In this document: in pieces, positions 1 through 8,883 of the stretch
Layout: each line of letters starts with the position of its first letter
Position numbering within the stretch: the first letter of the stretch is position 1
NCBI GenBank assembly: GCA_020635075.1
Contig: JACKAM010000004.1
Coordinates: 1 to 64,000 of the forward strand
From: Pseudobdellovibrionaceae bacterium
GTDB taxonomy: Bacteria > Bdellovibrionota > Bdellovibrionia > Bdellovibrionales > UBA1609
Direction of reading: 5' to 3'
Length of the DNA stretch: 64,000 bases
Position numbers and translations under genes: made by a program
The notes under the pieces: model-generated
Seen by the model: the letters and a program-made list of their open reading frames with translations, nothing else
Database searches by the model: none
What the model was told of the DNA's origin: nothing

Positions 1-43
1 CTCCTTAATGGTTTCTGGACGAAAGAACTGATCGAGTTTGCCC

Positions 44-1093
44 ATGAATGGAAAAACAGAATTAGTCGCTCAACCGATTGAGCCTTACGTTCTCAATTTT
101 CTCTCTCGCCAAATGGACTCGGACAGGTATCAGGTTTTGCCTCTTGCAGGAGATGCCAGCGCCCGCCGGTACTATCGAATTGTCTGTGAGGAGGACTCCT
201 GGGTATTGATGCAGTGGGAGCCCTTTGAGGCCAACGACAAATACCCCTTCCTGTCGGTGCAAAAGCACTTTTTAAAACATGGTGTTCAGGTTCCGGATGT
301 TAAATGTATGGCACCGGAACTCGGTCTTGTGATGTTAGAGGATCTGGGAGATCTCACTCTGGAACGGAAGTTTTGGGAGAATCAAAACCAGGACCTCGCT
401 CTTCCCTTTTATTTACAGGCCATCGACGAGCTTATTAAGATTCACTATTCCGCAACCCAGGACATGGATCCTTCCTGCACCGCCTTCGCTATCGAATTTG
501 ATACCAAGAAATTATTATGGGAAATGAATTATGGTCGACAGCACCTGTTAGAGGCGCTCGGAGAGGTGAGCTTTTCTGATTCCGACTCCAAACAGATGCA
601 GAGTATTTTTACCGATATCTGCACTACCCTCGATAAAGAGCCCAAGTATATTTGTCACCGGGATTACCACAGCCGAAATCTCATGATTAAGCTCGGCAAA
701 ATGCGCGTTATTGACTTTCAGGACGCCCGCATGGGCCCGATCCAATACGATCTTGTCAGTTTGGTTCATGACTCCTATGTGGATTTGAGCGAGGAGACCC
801 GAGGGGCGATTCTGGAGTATTACCGAGAGCAGGCCTGTGATCTGTTTGGACTGCAGTGCAAGGATTTGGGTTTTCAAAGGATATTCAATCTGCAGGTGAT
901 TCAAAGATGCTTTAAAGCCTGCGGGAGTTTTTCCAGTTTTTATAACACTCGGGGCGATACCCGCTACTTAAAGTATATTCGCCCCACATTAGAGACCGTG
1001 GTTCGGCACCTGGAGCATTTTCCTGAATACAAGTTTTTTGCCGACATCTTGACCGACCGAGGCTTTTTGGAAACGGATTATGAGGCTCTATGA
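44..1093 (+). CDS. AmgK-like aminoglycoside-phosphotransferase-fold sugar kinase (left copy)
   Basis: The protein has 349 residues and the APH kinase fold. The catalytic loop HRDYHSRN carries H205, D207 and N212, and a metal-binding DFQD follows at D224. The closest well-known family is AmgK, the anomeric kinase for N-acetylmuramate and N-acetylglucosamine in peptidoglycan recycling. It is followed by a MurU-like nucleotidyltransferase, as in amgK-murU pairs, with a 4-base ATGA overlap that implies translational coupling. I chose the ATG at 44 rather than an in-frame TTG at 38 because the mirrored copy at 48,927-49,976 starts at the same MNGKTEL. The promoter lies outside the window. Substrate assignment is inference; another hexosamine is possible. 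Confidence 0.82.
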   Translation: MNGKTELVAQPIEPYVLNFLSRQMDSDRYQVLPLAGDASARRYYRIVCEEDSWVLMQWEPFEANDKYPFLSVQKHFLKHGVQVPDVKCMAPELGLVMLEDLGDLTLERKFWENQNQDLALPFYLQAIDELIKIHYSATQDMDPSCTAFAIEFDTKKLLWEMNYGRQHLLEALGEVSFSDSDSKQMQSIFTDICTTLDKEPKYICHRDYHSRNLMIKLGKMRVIDFQDARMGPIQYDLVSLVHDSYVDLSEETRGAILEYYREQACDLFGLQCKDLGFQRIFNLQVIQRCFKACGSFSSFYNTRGDTRYLKYIRPTLETVVRHLEHFPEYKFFADILTDRGFLETDYEAL

Positions 1094-2112
1094 GAGCTAT
1101 GATCCTTGCTGCCGGGCTCGGCGAGCGGCTTAGACCCCACACAACAAAGGTTGCTAAGCCGGCATTACCCTTTTTAAACCTACCTCTAATTTGTTATCCC
1201 TGGTTTCATTTGCAAGCGGTCGGGGCCCATCAACTCGTGGTCAATACCCATCATTGTGGAGAGAGCGTCAAAGCTGCCGTTGAGGCCTTTGGCTTACCCC
1301 TGGTGAAGTTTATCCACGAGACTCCCGTCATTCTGGGCAGCGGCGGCGGAATTAAGAACGCTGAAGTTCACTTAAAAGGCGAAGGGAGCTTTGTCGTCGC
1401 CAATGGTGACGAGATTCTGATTGCGCCAGATGGCCTTGAGGAGTTGTGGAGGCATCACCAATCCCGTGGCAATCTAGCCACCTTGGCCGTGTGCCGCCAT
1501 CCAGAAGTTGGGACCAAGTTTGGCGGCGTGTGGTGCGACTCTAGCGGTCGGGTGATTGAATTCGGAAAGGTGGCCAGCTCTTCCAAATTGATGGGGTACC
1601 ACTATACTGGATTTATGGCTCTCAGCGACCGAGTCTTTGCCTTTCTTCCCCAAGATCAAGCTTCAAATATTCTTTATGATGGATTGGCCTCCGGAATTAG
1701 AGTCGGAGAAAAAGTTGAAGCCTTTGAGGTTGAGGGCGCCTGGTATGAGACCGGATCCGAATCCGATTTCTTGTCAGCTAGTCTCGCCTGCCTGAATCAC
1801 CTTCTCAGTGATGATCCGCTTGGGGCGAGCCTAAAGGAGCTTCACCATCACTATGGACGGGTTTTGCTTCCCCATGGCTCCGACGTCTTAGTTGGCACCA
1901 ATTGCCACATAGATCCATCGGCCCAGATTTGTGGCCCCACCCTTCTTGGCCATGGGGTACAACTCGCTCAAGGCGTGGACCTAAAAGGCTTTAATATTAT
2001 TGGTGACGGTACGGTTATCGACGACGGCTGCTCCCTGGAGAGCTCGGTCATTGGAAGTCACTTGCAAATCCCCAAGGGATCCTCTCTTCACGCCCAGCTC
2101 CGACTTATATAA
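1090..2112 (+). CDS. MurU-like sugar-1-phosphate nucleotidyltransferase (left copy)
   Basis: The protein has 340 residues. The N-terminus has the nucleotidyltransferase signature AAGLGERLRP (residues 7-16) followed by KPALP. GSGGGIKN follows near residue 83 and the metal-binding NGDE has D107. The family transfers a nucleotidyl group from NTP to a sugar 1-phosphate. Residues from about 265 to the end have hexapeptide-like repeats of a left-handed beta-helix, which the short Pseudomonas MurU lacks, so this may be a longer pyrophosphorylase type. It overlaps the kinase by 4 bases. Together the pair would turn a free sugar into an NDP-sugar, a plausible donor for the island. The mirrored copy is 47,908-48,930. 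Confidence 0.82.
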   Translation: MRAMILAAGLGERLRPHTTKVAKPALPFLNLPLICYPWFHLQAVGAHQLVVNTHHCGESVKAAVEAFGLPLVKFIHETPVILGSGGGIKNAEVHLKGEGSFVVANGDEILIAPDGLEELWRHHQSRGNLATLAVCRHPEVGTKFGGVWCDSSGRVIEFGKVASSSKLMGYHYTGFMALSDRVFAFLPQDQASNILYDGLASGIRVGEKVEAFEVEGAWYETGSESDFLSASLACLNHLLSDDPLGASLKELHHHYGRVLLPHGSDVLVGTNCHIDPSAQICGPTLLGHGVQLAQGVDLKGFNIIGDGTVIDDGCSLESSVIGSHLQIPKGSSLHAQLRLI

Positions 2113-2144
2113 AAAAGGCCAACATTTATAGGTGTCGGCCTTTT
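2113..2144. terminator. Bidirectional intrinsic terminator between convergent genes
   Basis: AAAAGGCC at 2,113-2,120 pairs with GGCCTTTT at 2,137-2,144. The stem extends inward through ACA/TGT with one mismatch. Flanking A and T runs let it act on both the nucleotidyltransferase (+) and the Gly-rich gene (-). It begins just past the nucleotidyltransferase stop codon. The mirrored gap at 47,877-47,909 also has a hairpin but of different sequence. Confidence 0.8.
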
Positions 2145-2169
2145 CTGATTTTTAAATTTAAGTACCCGC

Positions 2170-3153
2170 TTAAAACTTGGAATTTCCCCGATCCTTATTC
2201 TGGGTGTCGGTCTCGATAAAGATATTGGCCTTGCGCTTTTTCTGATAGCGACGATGAACCATTTCAAAAATGTTGTCCATCTTGACTCCAATTGGCTCGC
2301 CACCAGCCATTCTCTGCATCCCCGCCACATTGGCCGGACCGCGCTTTTTATTCATCTTATTTTTTAAAGATGCGAGGTAAGCCGCCATTGGATCACTTCC
2401 ATCAAAGCTGACGCCTTCACCGCCCCCCGCACCGAGGGCGCCTCCGCCACCACCACGGGAATCCAGCCCCATAGCTACAACATTGGCTTTATCTCCATAC
2501 TGCTCAACCGCATCACGATTTAACTTCCCAATGGCCGCGCGGGCGGCATTCACCGATGCTTCATCATAGCCTGCAGCAGCCATGGCCTCTGGGCTTGAAA
2601 AAGCACTCAAAGGCATCTCTCCGTTTGGAGTGGTAATGGTTCCCGCTGCCGCATTGACTTTGTAGCCTTTGTTTTCCAAGTTTCTAAGACCTTCATTGAT
2701 TCGTGGATTCGCAAAAGATGTTCCACTTCCTCCACCAACACCTCCGCCAGGAACGGTCCCTGGCAAAGTGCCGCCGCCTGGCAACTCACCACCAGGAGTG
2801 GTTGGGAAGTTGGGATTATATTCTGTGGCCGCATAAACGCCGTCGGACTCGCCAGCCGCTCCCGCATCAAGCGCCGCCTGAAGAAAAGCCATTGCTGCCA
2901 TCGGACACGCCCAACCACCTTTTGGGGTCGCACAAATTGCAGAGAGAGTGGCTCCCGCAGCCAGGTTGATCATCATCCCTGTATTTTGTGAACTTGAACC
3001 TTGTTCGGCACCTTGATTGATGTTGGGACCACCGCCGGGAGCTTGATTGCCACCTTCCGTTCCTTGTGTTCCACCAGAACCCAAGGCACCAAGAGTAAAG
3101 GCTGCCATTGCTACAACTAACCCGCCACGAATCACATAAGCCAATTTGTTCAT
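2170..3153 (-). CDS. Exported Gly-rich hypothetical protein (left copy)
   Basis: The protein has about 327 residues and no recognised enzyme domain. It starts with a signal-like hydrophobic stretch (AYVIRGGLVVAMAAFTLGAL), then a Gly/Asn/Gln-rich low-complexity part, a short Cys-containing hydrophobic segment (ATPKGGWACPMAAMAFL), a second Pro/Gly-rich part, and a more ordered region (NLENKGYKVNAAAGTITTPN). The basic C-terminal module contains PIGVKMDNIFEMVHRRYQKK. I prefer the ATG at 3,153 over one five codons upstream because a GG-rich ribosome site precedes it in both arms. It stands alone with its own TATAAT promoter and is flanked by terminators. The mirrored copy at 46,856-47,845 is nearly the same length. 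It is probably envelope-associated; the function is unknown. Confidence 0.75.
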   Translation of the reverse strand: MNKLAYVIRGGLVVAMAAFTLGALGSGGTQGTEGGNQAPGGGPNINQGAEQGSSSQNTGMMINLAAGATLSAICATPKGGWACPMAAMAFLQAALDAGAAGESDGVYAATEYNPNFPTTPGGELPGGGTLPGTVPGGGVGGGSGTSFANPRINEGLRNLENKGYKVNAAAGTITTPNGEMPLSAFSSPEAMAAAGYDEASVNAARAAIGKLNRDAVEQYGDKANVVAMGLDSRGGGGGALGAGGGEGVSFDGSDPMAAYLASLKNKMNKKRGPANVAGMQRMAGGEPIGVKMDNIFEMVHRRYQKKRKANIFIETDTQNKDRGNSKF

Positions 3154-3185
3154 ATACCTACCCACCATCTCAATGGATTTAATAA

Positions 3186-3214
3186 ATTATAGCTTTGTTT
3201 TCCCACCCACTTAA
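3186..3214 (-). promoter_or_regulatory. Promoter of the left Gly-rich gene
   Basis: Reading the minus strand, a perfect TATAAT lies at 3,191-3,186, 17 bp after TTAAGT at 3,214-3,209. The same elements with the same spacing occur in the right arm at 46,795-46,823. The -35 match is weak but the -10 is consensus. Confidence 0.55.
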
Positions 3215-3318
3215 AGGCATTCGTGGACTGACGGTTCTGCAATTGAATGGCCCTATCGTATGGAGCGCCTCAGTTAAAACCTTAGACTCAAACCGAGACA
3301 CTTTGAAAACTTATCGAC

Positions 3319-3348
3319 AAAAGTCCTGTCTTACTTTAGGACATTTTT
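3319..3348 (-). terminator. Conserved hairpin, likely terminator of the left rSAM-SDR-rSAM operon
   Basis: AAAAGTCCT at 3,319-3,327 pairs with AGGACATTTT at 3,338-3,347, with one bulged base. On the minus strand it lies about 75 bases after the stop of the rSAM gene at 3,421 and ends in TTTT. It is almost unchanged in the right arm at 46,663-46,691 and belongs to a wider block of conserved non-coding DNA, so a regulatory RNA role is an alternative. Confidence 0.5.
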
Positions 3349-3420
3349 GCCTTTTTATGAGGTTGTAAACGCCTGTATTCACGGGTGTTTTTTGCGGCCC
3401 CAAAGACAGACTCCGCCTGC

Positions 3421-4755
3421 TTACTTCTGAGTCAGTAGAGGCTCTAAGTGGGGGAAAACACTTAGGACTGACTGGCTCCGCATCTGATCCAGGGCTCGGG
3501 TGTGATCGACAAAGGCCTTTAAGTCACTGGAATTCCTAAGCTCTTCCGACTGGAGCAGACCCTGAGCCAGACTCCTAACCATTCGACGGTTTTCGTCCCG
3601 GTGGGGACTCCGACTGCACAGATAGCTTTTTTCCAAAAAGACTTCGACCTTATGAGCAGCTGCCTTTCTCATTTCTAAGGGAATTAGCTCCGGATCAAGG
3701 TGGGGTGTGTCCCGAACCATAGTAAAGGAGAAGGTCATTTCAATCCCACTCTCCTGAACAAACTCATCGAGAAACCAGAGAAGTCGATCAATAGTACAGA
3801 CCTGATAGGCCGACAAAGTCGCCTGGAGCACCTTACTCCATCGAGAATGCAATCCTTTTAGTTTTCTCAAGCCCTGGACGGTGTCTGTCCACTTTGAGGG
3901 AAACCGAATGTACTCGTTTTCCTCCGCAAAGGCATCGACGCTACACTTGATTGTCCCACTGTTAAAGCCATTGAATATTTCAATATGCTCTTCATTCAGG
4001 GTGACAATGTTTGAACTCAAATCCAAATGCATGTTCGCCGCCCACTTCTTTTTTAAAGAAAGGTCGCGTAAAAAATCTATCGCCTCAGGATCGACCAACA
4101 CCTCTCCCCCCCGCATTTCCAAAAAGCGAGCCTTCTCCATGTAGGGCTGAAGCTGATCTCTAAAGTATTGGCTTTCTCCCAAATGCCCGTCGGCAACTAA
4201 GGCCGTGGCCATTTCCATCTCTCCACGCATCTCAGGTGTTAGCTGGTCCGCTTTGGCTTTGTACTCCTGAAGCATTCGCGTGCTGAGGGCCGGAGTGCAC
4301 ATACGACAGGATAGATTGCACTTCGTACTAAAGCGAAGCTCCCACCAAATGGGGTGAGTAGATATTTGTCCGTCATTAGCCAGGGCCTCGTCCACAACCG
4401 ATTGGAATTTCGCAGCAAATTTGTTGTTGCGATTTACCCGCTTGCTATCAACACCTCTATCTTCCAGGCGATAACAGTGCTCGCAGTTTGACAGATACTC
4501 TTTGCGAGCCATTCTCAACCGAAAGTCGCGCATAAATTCGCAATTCCAAACTTCGTCAATACTGTCCTTTCTTAGGTCAAATGTATCGCCCGGTCCGCCA
4601 GTGCGACCCGCGTTGACGTCTATGATGGTCCCATTTTTGGGAATGCCATGAGGAATTCCGCTAATCGAGCAACACACGCGCAAGTTACCCTGCCCACGGG
4701 TGTTGAGCTGGACAAACGGAACGACACAAAAACGACCCTTCTTGATTTCACTCAC
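3421..4755 (-). CDS. N-terminal-twitch radical SAM protein A (left copy)
   Basis: The protein has 444 residues and begins at GTG. It has an N-terminal half-SPASM (twitch) module with cysteines at C10, C28/C29, C91 and C94, then the radical SAM core with a CX3CX2C cluster at C146, C150 and C153 (STKCNLSCRMC). This order is that of the N-terminal-twitch rSAM group. GGEV replaces the usual GGEP. The protein should hold one SAM-binding [4Fe-4S] and one auxiliary cluster. It is the third gene of a minus-strand operon after a twitch rSAM (5,329) and an SDR (4,772). Its mirrored copy at 45,256-46,590 is highly similar by eye, with all cluster cysteines kept except C72, which is Ser there. Substrate unknown. 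Confidence 0.92.
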   Translation of the reverse strand: MSEIKKGRFCVVPFVQLNTRGQGNLRVCCSISGIPHGIPKNGTIIDVNAGRTGGPGDTFDLRKDSIDEVWNCEFMRDFRLRMARKEYLSNCEHCYRLEDRGVDSKRVNRNNKFAAKFQSVVDEALANDGQISTHPIWWELRFSTKCNLSCRMCTPALSTRMLQEYKAKADQLTPEMRGEMEMATALVADGHLGESQYFRDQLQPYMEKARFLEMRGGEVLVDPEAIDFLRDLSLKKKWAANMHLDLSSNIVTLNEEHIEIFNGFNSGTIKCSVDAFAEENEYIRFPSKWTDTVQGLRKLKGLHSRWSKVLQATLSAYQVCTIDRLLWFLDEFVQESGIEMTFSFTMVRDTPHLDPELIPLEMRKAAAHKVEVFLEKSYLCSRSPHRDENRRMVRSLAQGLLQSEELRNSSDLKAFVDHTRALDQMRSQSVLSVFPHLEPLLTQK

Positions 4756-4771
4756 GGCTCATTATCCGCCT

Positions 4772-5332
4772 TTAATACTTGGGGTCCATATAGACCTCAT
4801 GAACGCACAGGTGCTTGGGTGTGTCCAAAAGAAAGCGCACCACTGATCCCACCTCCTCGGGCTTTAAGCCAACTCGGAATCCAGGTTTTGATCTCGATTT
4901 TTCATTATCCAACCTACCCACCTGAATATTAGTGAAGCGCATTTTTACTTCCCGCTTTGAAACCTGTTCTCCAATGTACTTACTCAGGAGCCTAAGCCCC
5001 TCTTTGCTTCGCAGGTAGTTCCACACCCGGTGGTCGCGGTCATATTTTTCATGATACACGGCAGTTGAGCCGAGGCAGAATAGATAGCCGTCATGATTTC
5101 GCTCCAACCAATCGATAGCAATTTCCTCCACCAACTCGGGCTGCAGATTGTTGGCATTGGTGACGACGACGACAGCCTGATATTCGCGCGACATTTCAAC
5201 GATTTTTTTAAAAACACTTCGGTCGCAAACATCAAATCCATTGGACCTGCCAATTCCAAACGCCTCCGGACCCAAGTATTCAGTGACTCCCTTGCCGAAA
5301 TCCTGAGTTCCGCCAACAACCAAAATTTTCAC
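4772..5332 (-). CDS. Short SDR-family oxidoreductase, type 1 (left copy)
   Basis: The protein has 187 residues. The glycine-rich nucleotide loop is GGTQDFGKG (from residue 7), followed by an NGFDVCD stretch typical of the SDR second strand. The catalytic set is S89, Y106 and K110 (Y-LRS-K, matching YxxxK). The C-terminal HEVYMDP resembles the SDR end. It is shorter than classical SDRs (about 250 residues). The GTG start at 5,332 overlaps the stop of the upstream rSAM as GTGA, so the two are probably translationally coupled. It may reduce an oxidised intermediate made by its rSAM neighbours, as AprD3 does for AprD4; that is inference. The mirrored copy is 44,680-45,240. Confidence 0.82.
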   Translation of the reverse strand: MKILVVGGTQDFGKGVTEYLGPEAFGIGRSNGFDVCDRSVFKKIVEMSREYQAVVVVTNANNLQPELVEEIAIDWLERNHDGYLFCLGSTAVYHEKYDRDHRVWNYLRSKEGLRLLSKYIGEQVSKREVKMRFTNIQVGRLDNEKSRSKPGFRVGLKPEEVGSVVRFLLDTPKHLCVHEVYMDPKY

Positions 5333-6582
5333 CTCCAAACCTCCCCGAGTTCAGGAACAAACTCCCGCCAAGATCTTCCACGAATATTATCAAATGTTTC
5401 GATGAACTTTTGCCCTGCAATTAGTATCTCCGGATGGCTCTCTCCGTGTCTTATAAAGTTTGCCACCTTGGACAAGTTCCTCTGATTGAATTCATCCGGG
5501 TAAATTGCTAGGAGGGCTTCGACCTCCCCAATGGCCTTCTGTTTTAAATTAGGGGGTAAATTAGTCAGGCTTTGATAGGCGGGGTCTCGCAACAATGTGT
5601 GGCAATGGAGACGCACTCCGCGAGAACTCTCATTCTCCACTCCACTCAACCATGCGTATAGGTCCTTGAGCCGCCAAATCGACAAGGCGCTTATGGTCGG
5701 AGTCACGCTGATTTGCACGTTGGCGTTTGCGATCTGCAACAGGCGCCTAAAATTACTTTCTACCTTATCCCACCTTGCCGGGTAGCGAAGATACTCGAAA
5801 GCCCCGTCGGTGGCGTCAATACTACAGTAGACATGACAGGACTTAAAATGATTGAGGGTTTCAATCTGCTCCTCTTTTATGACCGTCAAATTCGTACTCA
5901 TCTCCAAGTCAATTTGAGAGGCATAGCCTTGGGCAATAGCATAGGACAGCATCTCCCAATTTTTGCCAATGAGAGTCGGCTCCCCTCCGGTAATGTAAAG
6001 GCGACGGATCTCGGGCATCAGTTGGCGCACATCTTGCCAAAATTCTTCTCGTTCATACCAGTCGCTCATACTTGATCGCATGCTAGCAAAAGCGCCCAGA
6101 TGCTGATCATCGAACTCAACATCCTTTTTCTCCATGTTCTGCTCGATCTCGCGGTACAGGAAACTGGATGAATCGGGGCTACACGAAACACAGCCAAGAT
6201 TACATTTGTTACCTAGACGCAGTTCCAGAATCTCAGGATTCTGGACTTTACCAGTTAGAATATCAGGAACTCGGGCGGCGTTGACCTCCAGTTCCGTTTG
6301 CCTTTTACTTCGATTACCAACTGATTCAAATTCATAACAACGAGTGCAGGCTGCTACCGTTTTACCGGCCAGCATCTTTGCTTTCATTTGGTCCAATTCA
6401 CTACAATTGAGCGCCGAGAAAAGGGAGTCCTTTCCGACACTGTAAGGCCGCCCCTCACCGTCCTTTAGGGTGGAAATCGTCCATGTGCAAACTCTCAATC
6501 GCCCCGTCGGACGAACCCCCAAATGCAACCAAGGAAGGACACAAAAAGTGGGTGATAATTTTGTAGATGTCTTCTCTGACAC
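5329..6582 (-). CDS. N-terminal-twitch radical SAM protein B (left copy)
   Basis: The protein has 417 residues with an ATG start. Twitch cysteines are at C14, C32, C79 and C82 (FCVLPWLHL, ACTRCYEFE). The radical SAM cluster is C127, C131 and C134 (GNKCNLGCVSC), and TGGEP follows in the core. It is the first gene of the operon rSAM-SDR-rSAM read toward lower coordinates. Its 3' end overlaps the SDR start by 4 bases. The mirrored copy is 43,436-44,683, whose start is GTG. The two diverge mostly at the N-terminus and in surface positions. Its sequence is clearly of the same group as the twitch protein at 40,749. Confidence 0.92.
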   Translation of the reverse strand: MSEKTSTKLSPTFCVLPWLHLGVRPTGRLRVCTWTISTLKDGEGRPYSVGKDSLFSALNCSELDQMKAKMLAGKTVAACTRCYEFESVGNRSKRQTELEVNAARVPDILTGKVQNPEILELRLGNKCNLGCVSCSPDSSSFLYREIEQNMEKKDVEFDDQHLGAFASMRSSMSDWYEREEFWQDVRQLMPEIRRLYITGGEPTLIGKNWEMLSYAIAQGYASQIDLEMSTNLTVIKEEQIETLNHFKSCHVYCSIDATDGAFEYLRYPARWDKVESNFRRLLQIANANVQISVTPTISALSIWRLKDLYAWLSGVENESSRGVRLHCHTLLRDPAYQSLTNLPPNLKQKAIGEVEALLAIYPDEFNQRNLSKVANFIRHGESHPEILIAGQKFIETFDNIRGRSWREFVPELGEVWR

Positions 6583-6662
6583 TAATCTCTTCCCCTTAAC
6601 TTAACCCTATCTCCATTGGGGATTTGATGGCAAATCGATCCCGCCCACCAGCCTCTCCGGGA

Positions 6663-6676
6663 CGGGGCGTTGCCTC
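6663..6676 (+). repeat. Direct repeat at left end of the 23.8 kb insert
   Basis: CGGGGCGTTGCCTC here is repeated exactly at 30,484-30,497. The uninterrupted right arm has a single related copy (reverse complement CGGGGCGTTGCTC near 43,345-43,360). Similarity to the right arm ends at this repeat on the left side and resumes at the other copy. Confidence 0.8.
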
Positions 6677-6838
6677 TCGTGCCCCACTGGCCGCCTCCCG
6701 GCGACTAGGCTCCCTTCTTAGTTCGAGACTGAAGGTGGGCTTAGACATTGGATTCTCATGTACCGCTTCCATATTGCGAGGGCGGTGCTGCTGAACAGAA
6801 TCTCGTGTCCATCCATCTTTATGGAGTCAACTCCACAC

Positions 6839-6867
6839 TTGTAATCTGTGGCGCTCGATTATATATG
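6839..6867 (+). promoter_or_regulatory. Possible promoter for the SDR at 6,964
   Basis: TTGTAA at 6,839-6,844 and TATATG at 6,862-6,867 are 17 bp apart, about 100 bp before the start codon. The matches are moderate. Confidence 0.3.
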
Positions 6868-6963
6868 GACCAGTAAGATGAATTCGGTCGGGGCAAGACT
6901 CCCTAGTGGCCGGGAGAAAAAACTATTTACGGTACCCCTTCAATCTTAGGAGGAGTAGAGGCC

Positions 6964-7542
6964 ATGAGCTCTAAGATCTTAGTGGCGGGAAACTTCAAAT
7001 ATGGAATTGCCAGTGAAATTTTCAAGCGATGGCCGGAAGCCCATTTTGCCAGTCGCTCTAATGGCTTCGACCTAAACACAGAGAAGGGACAAGACGATTT
7101 TGCACGGTTGAGCGTCGATTTCGATACAGTGATTTTTTGCTCGACCCTGCGTAGGTTTAACCAGACCTTATTGGTGGAAAACACCTGGAGGTACTGGGTT
7201 GACCAGGCAAAAAAAGGTCGCTTTGTGTGCCTTGGCAGCACGGCTGATCGTGGAGCTCGCCCTTCGAATTGGATGTACCCGATTGAAAAGAAGGGCCTGA
7301 GAAGTCTTTGTCAGAATCTCAACCTCTGCGACTTAAGCGGAAGTGGGATTCGAGTATCCTACCTATCGATTGGCTTCGTGAAGACTCCTTATACAGAAGA
7401 AAAGCATCCAGGAAAGAACAAACTTTCGACCGCCTACGTTGTAGACCTAATCGAGTGGATTCTTGCCCAGCCAGAAGATCTTAATGTCCACTCCATTAGT
7501 GTTGACCCAAGGCAGCCCCCAGCAGAAAACATCAATCAGTAA
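6964..7542 (+). CDS. Short SDR-family oxidoreductase, type 2 (insert copy)
   Basis: The protein has 192 residues. It is a paralogue of the SDR at 37,692-38,270 and of the ruined copy near 35,410, and more distantly of the type 1 SDRs. The nucleotide loop is degenerate (AGNFKYGIA), lacking one Gly that the 37,692 copy keeps (GIGQG). The catalytic set is S92, Y105 and K109 (YPIEK). An AGGAGG site precedes the ATG. It is the first gene of the insert and is convergent with 7,603. Here it has no adjacent rSAM partner on the same strand, unlike the other SDR copies. Function inferred as NAD(P)H-dependent reduction. Confidence 0.75.
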   Translation: MSSKILVAGNFKYGIASEIFKRWPEAHFASRSNGFDLNTEKGQDDFARLSVDFDTVIFCSTLRRFNQTLLVENTWRYWVDQAKKGRFVCLGSTADRGARPSNWMYPIEKKGLRSLCQNLNLCDLSGSGIRVSYLSIGFVKTPYTEEKHPGKNKLSTAYVVDLIEWILAQPEDLNVHSISVDPRQPPAENINQ

Positions 7543-7602
7543 ATTCCACCAAGATCCTTGGTCGCAACCTGTAGGGACCCAAAAAGTGTCTGGAAGAAAA
7601 AA

Positions 7603-8793
7603 TTATTTTTTTCCGCCGGAGTCGAGCTCACAGCGATAATCAAACTTATTTCCCATCTTATCAGCTGCTTCAACAGCCACGGGCAATTTTAATTCCGAAG
7701 AGTACTCATGGGTGAAGCGAAAAAACGCCTTTTGCCCGGAGTGATAGGCTCTAATATAGGAAATTTGTTTCTCTCCGTGGTTAGTCACGACGCGGACTTC
7801 CGGAGGACTTAAAAACCCGTATAAATCAACAACCTCTTCTGGCCTCGTTGAAGATGAGTAGCCTGCCTCGTAAAGTCCCACTTTCGCTGGTGGCTTCGAG
7901 CCGCCGCCCTTCATGCTATAGGCCCTCATTGGCTTCCCCTCAGCATCCACCAAATGGTCGGCCAATCCAAAATACAATTTCCACCCCGGGCCTGCGGCTC
8001 GAAAAGGTTTTTGCGAATCTCGTATTATCTCTACAATGACATTGTCCTTTTGATTTTTAATAACATTCATTTTTAAGGATTTTATACTGCCCTCGCATTT
8101 GTAAGATAGCTCCGTGCCCGCTTTGGGCCAGCTGAATTCGGCAAGCTTGGACTTCGGAACTCTACTCCTCCGCTTCACGCCCTGAACCTCACAATCATAG
8201 GGGAATATCCATGCACTTGGCTTAGATACTTCAACCTTCTCATTTATAATTAACCGAAAGGACTTTGAGTAAAACGCCGACCTCCGAACAACGGCTCCAT
8301 TCCCGTCGGCGTTACCCATGACCGATTCAAGCTCAACAACGAGTGTTGCTCGTCCTATTTTGGTGTCAATCCTCTGCTCTTTTCCTACCTTAGTAGATAC
8401 CGACACATCGAATTTCCCATTTCGATTCGTGCTCTCAATAACGCCAGAATAGGTTCCCGGCTTTAATGTTGTCACCTTCTCTAGATTGCCGGATTTTAAT
8501 TTGTTTTTTGTAAGTATGCTTGGATTAGCTCTCAAATAATGAGCTCCAGCAATGTATTCCCAGCCCTGCGCAACACCATCCCAGCGAGGCGATTCTTTTT
8601 TCTTTGGACTAGAAAAAGACTCCTCATAGATTACCATTCCCCCCTGGTGGTGCCAGTTGAGTACATATCGATCAGAATAAGATTCGCCCTTGCAGCTGTA
8701 GCGGATTTCAGACCCCACCGTCGGCAAAACCGAATTCCCATGCGCTGTTAGCCAAGACGTCAAAAGAACTAGAATCAATAATGCAGATCGCAA
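7603..8793 (-). CDS. Exported protein with two internal repeats, function unknown
   Basis: The protein has 396 residues. The start is TTG at 8,793, supported by AGGAGG at 8,802-8,807 with 8-base spacing. A signal peptide ends near TAHGNS. The rest appears as two copies of a module of about 190 residues: each opens with a P-x-G-[ST]-E-[IL]-x-Y-x-C element and closes with a Y-x-C-E element, which suggests a disulfide in each. I recognise no family. It is probably periplasmic or surface-exposed. It is convergent with the SDR at 6,964, and an A/T-rich near-palindrome lies between the two genes. Confidence 0.65.
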   Translation of the reverse strand: MRSALLILVLLTSWLTAHGNSVLPTVGSEIRYSCKGESYSDRYVLNWHHQGGMVIYEESFSSPKKKESPRWDGVAQGWEYIAGAHYLRANPSILTKNKLKSGNLEKVTTLKPGTYSGVIESTNRNGKFDVSVSTKVGKEQRIDTKIGRATLVVELESVMGNADGNGAVVRRSAFYSKSFRLIINEKVEVSKPSAWIFPYDCEVQGVKRRSRVPKSKLAEFSWPKAGTELSYKCEGSIKSLKMNVIKNQKDNVIVEIIRDSQKPFRAAGPGWKLYFGLADHLVDAEGKPMRAYSMKGGGSKPPAKVGLYEAGYSSSTRPEEVVDLYGFLSPPEVRVVTNHGEKQISYIRAYHSGQKAFFRFTHEYSSELKLPVAVEAADKMGNKFDYRCELDSGGKK

Positions 8794-8883
8794 AGCCAGA
8801 ACCTCCTATAAGAGTTGGCACAGGATACGAAACCATATTCGTCAAGTCAAAGAATCCGCCGGTCAGAAACTTTGCTTAACGCC

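Larger units (their letters stand above)
1..6676. repeat. Outer left arm of a large inverted duplication
   Basis: This segment is the inverted counterpart of about 43,350-49,995. Gene order is mirrored exactly: kinase, nucleotidyltransferase, Gly-rich protein, twitch rSAM, SDR, twitch rSAM. Homology also covers the non-coding gaps, for example the 200 bp beside the Gly-rich gene and the bases before the kinase start. Homology is still present at base 1, so the true outer end of this arm lies outside the window. The inner end stops at the direct repeat at 6,663-6,676. Confidence 0.9.
6583..6963. other. Gap without genes: end of outer left arm, insert junction and promoter region
   Basis: Positions 6,583-6,676 still align with the right arm between 43,436 and about 43,345. 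After the 14-bp repeat the similarity ends and new sequence begins. The rest of the gap contains a weak promoter candidate (6,839-6,867) and an AGGAGG ribosome site about 10 bases before the gene at 6,964. I see no coding sequence or transposon end. Confidence 0.6.

Noticed and set aside
44..1093. Antibiotic resistance aminoglycoside phosphotransferase
   Set aside because: The fold is shared, but the coupled MurU-like gene and overall sequence fit an AmgK-type sugar kinase better.
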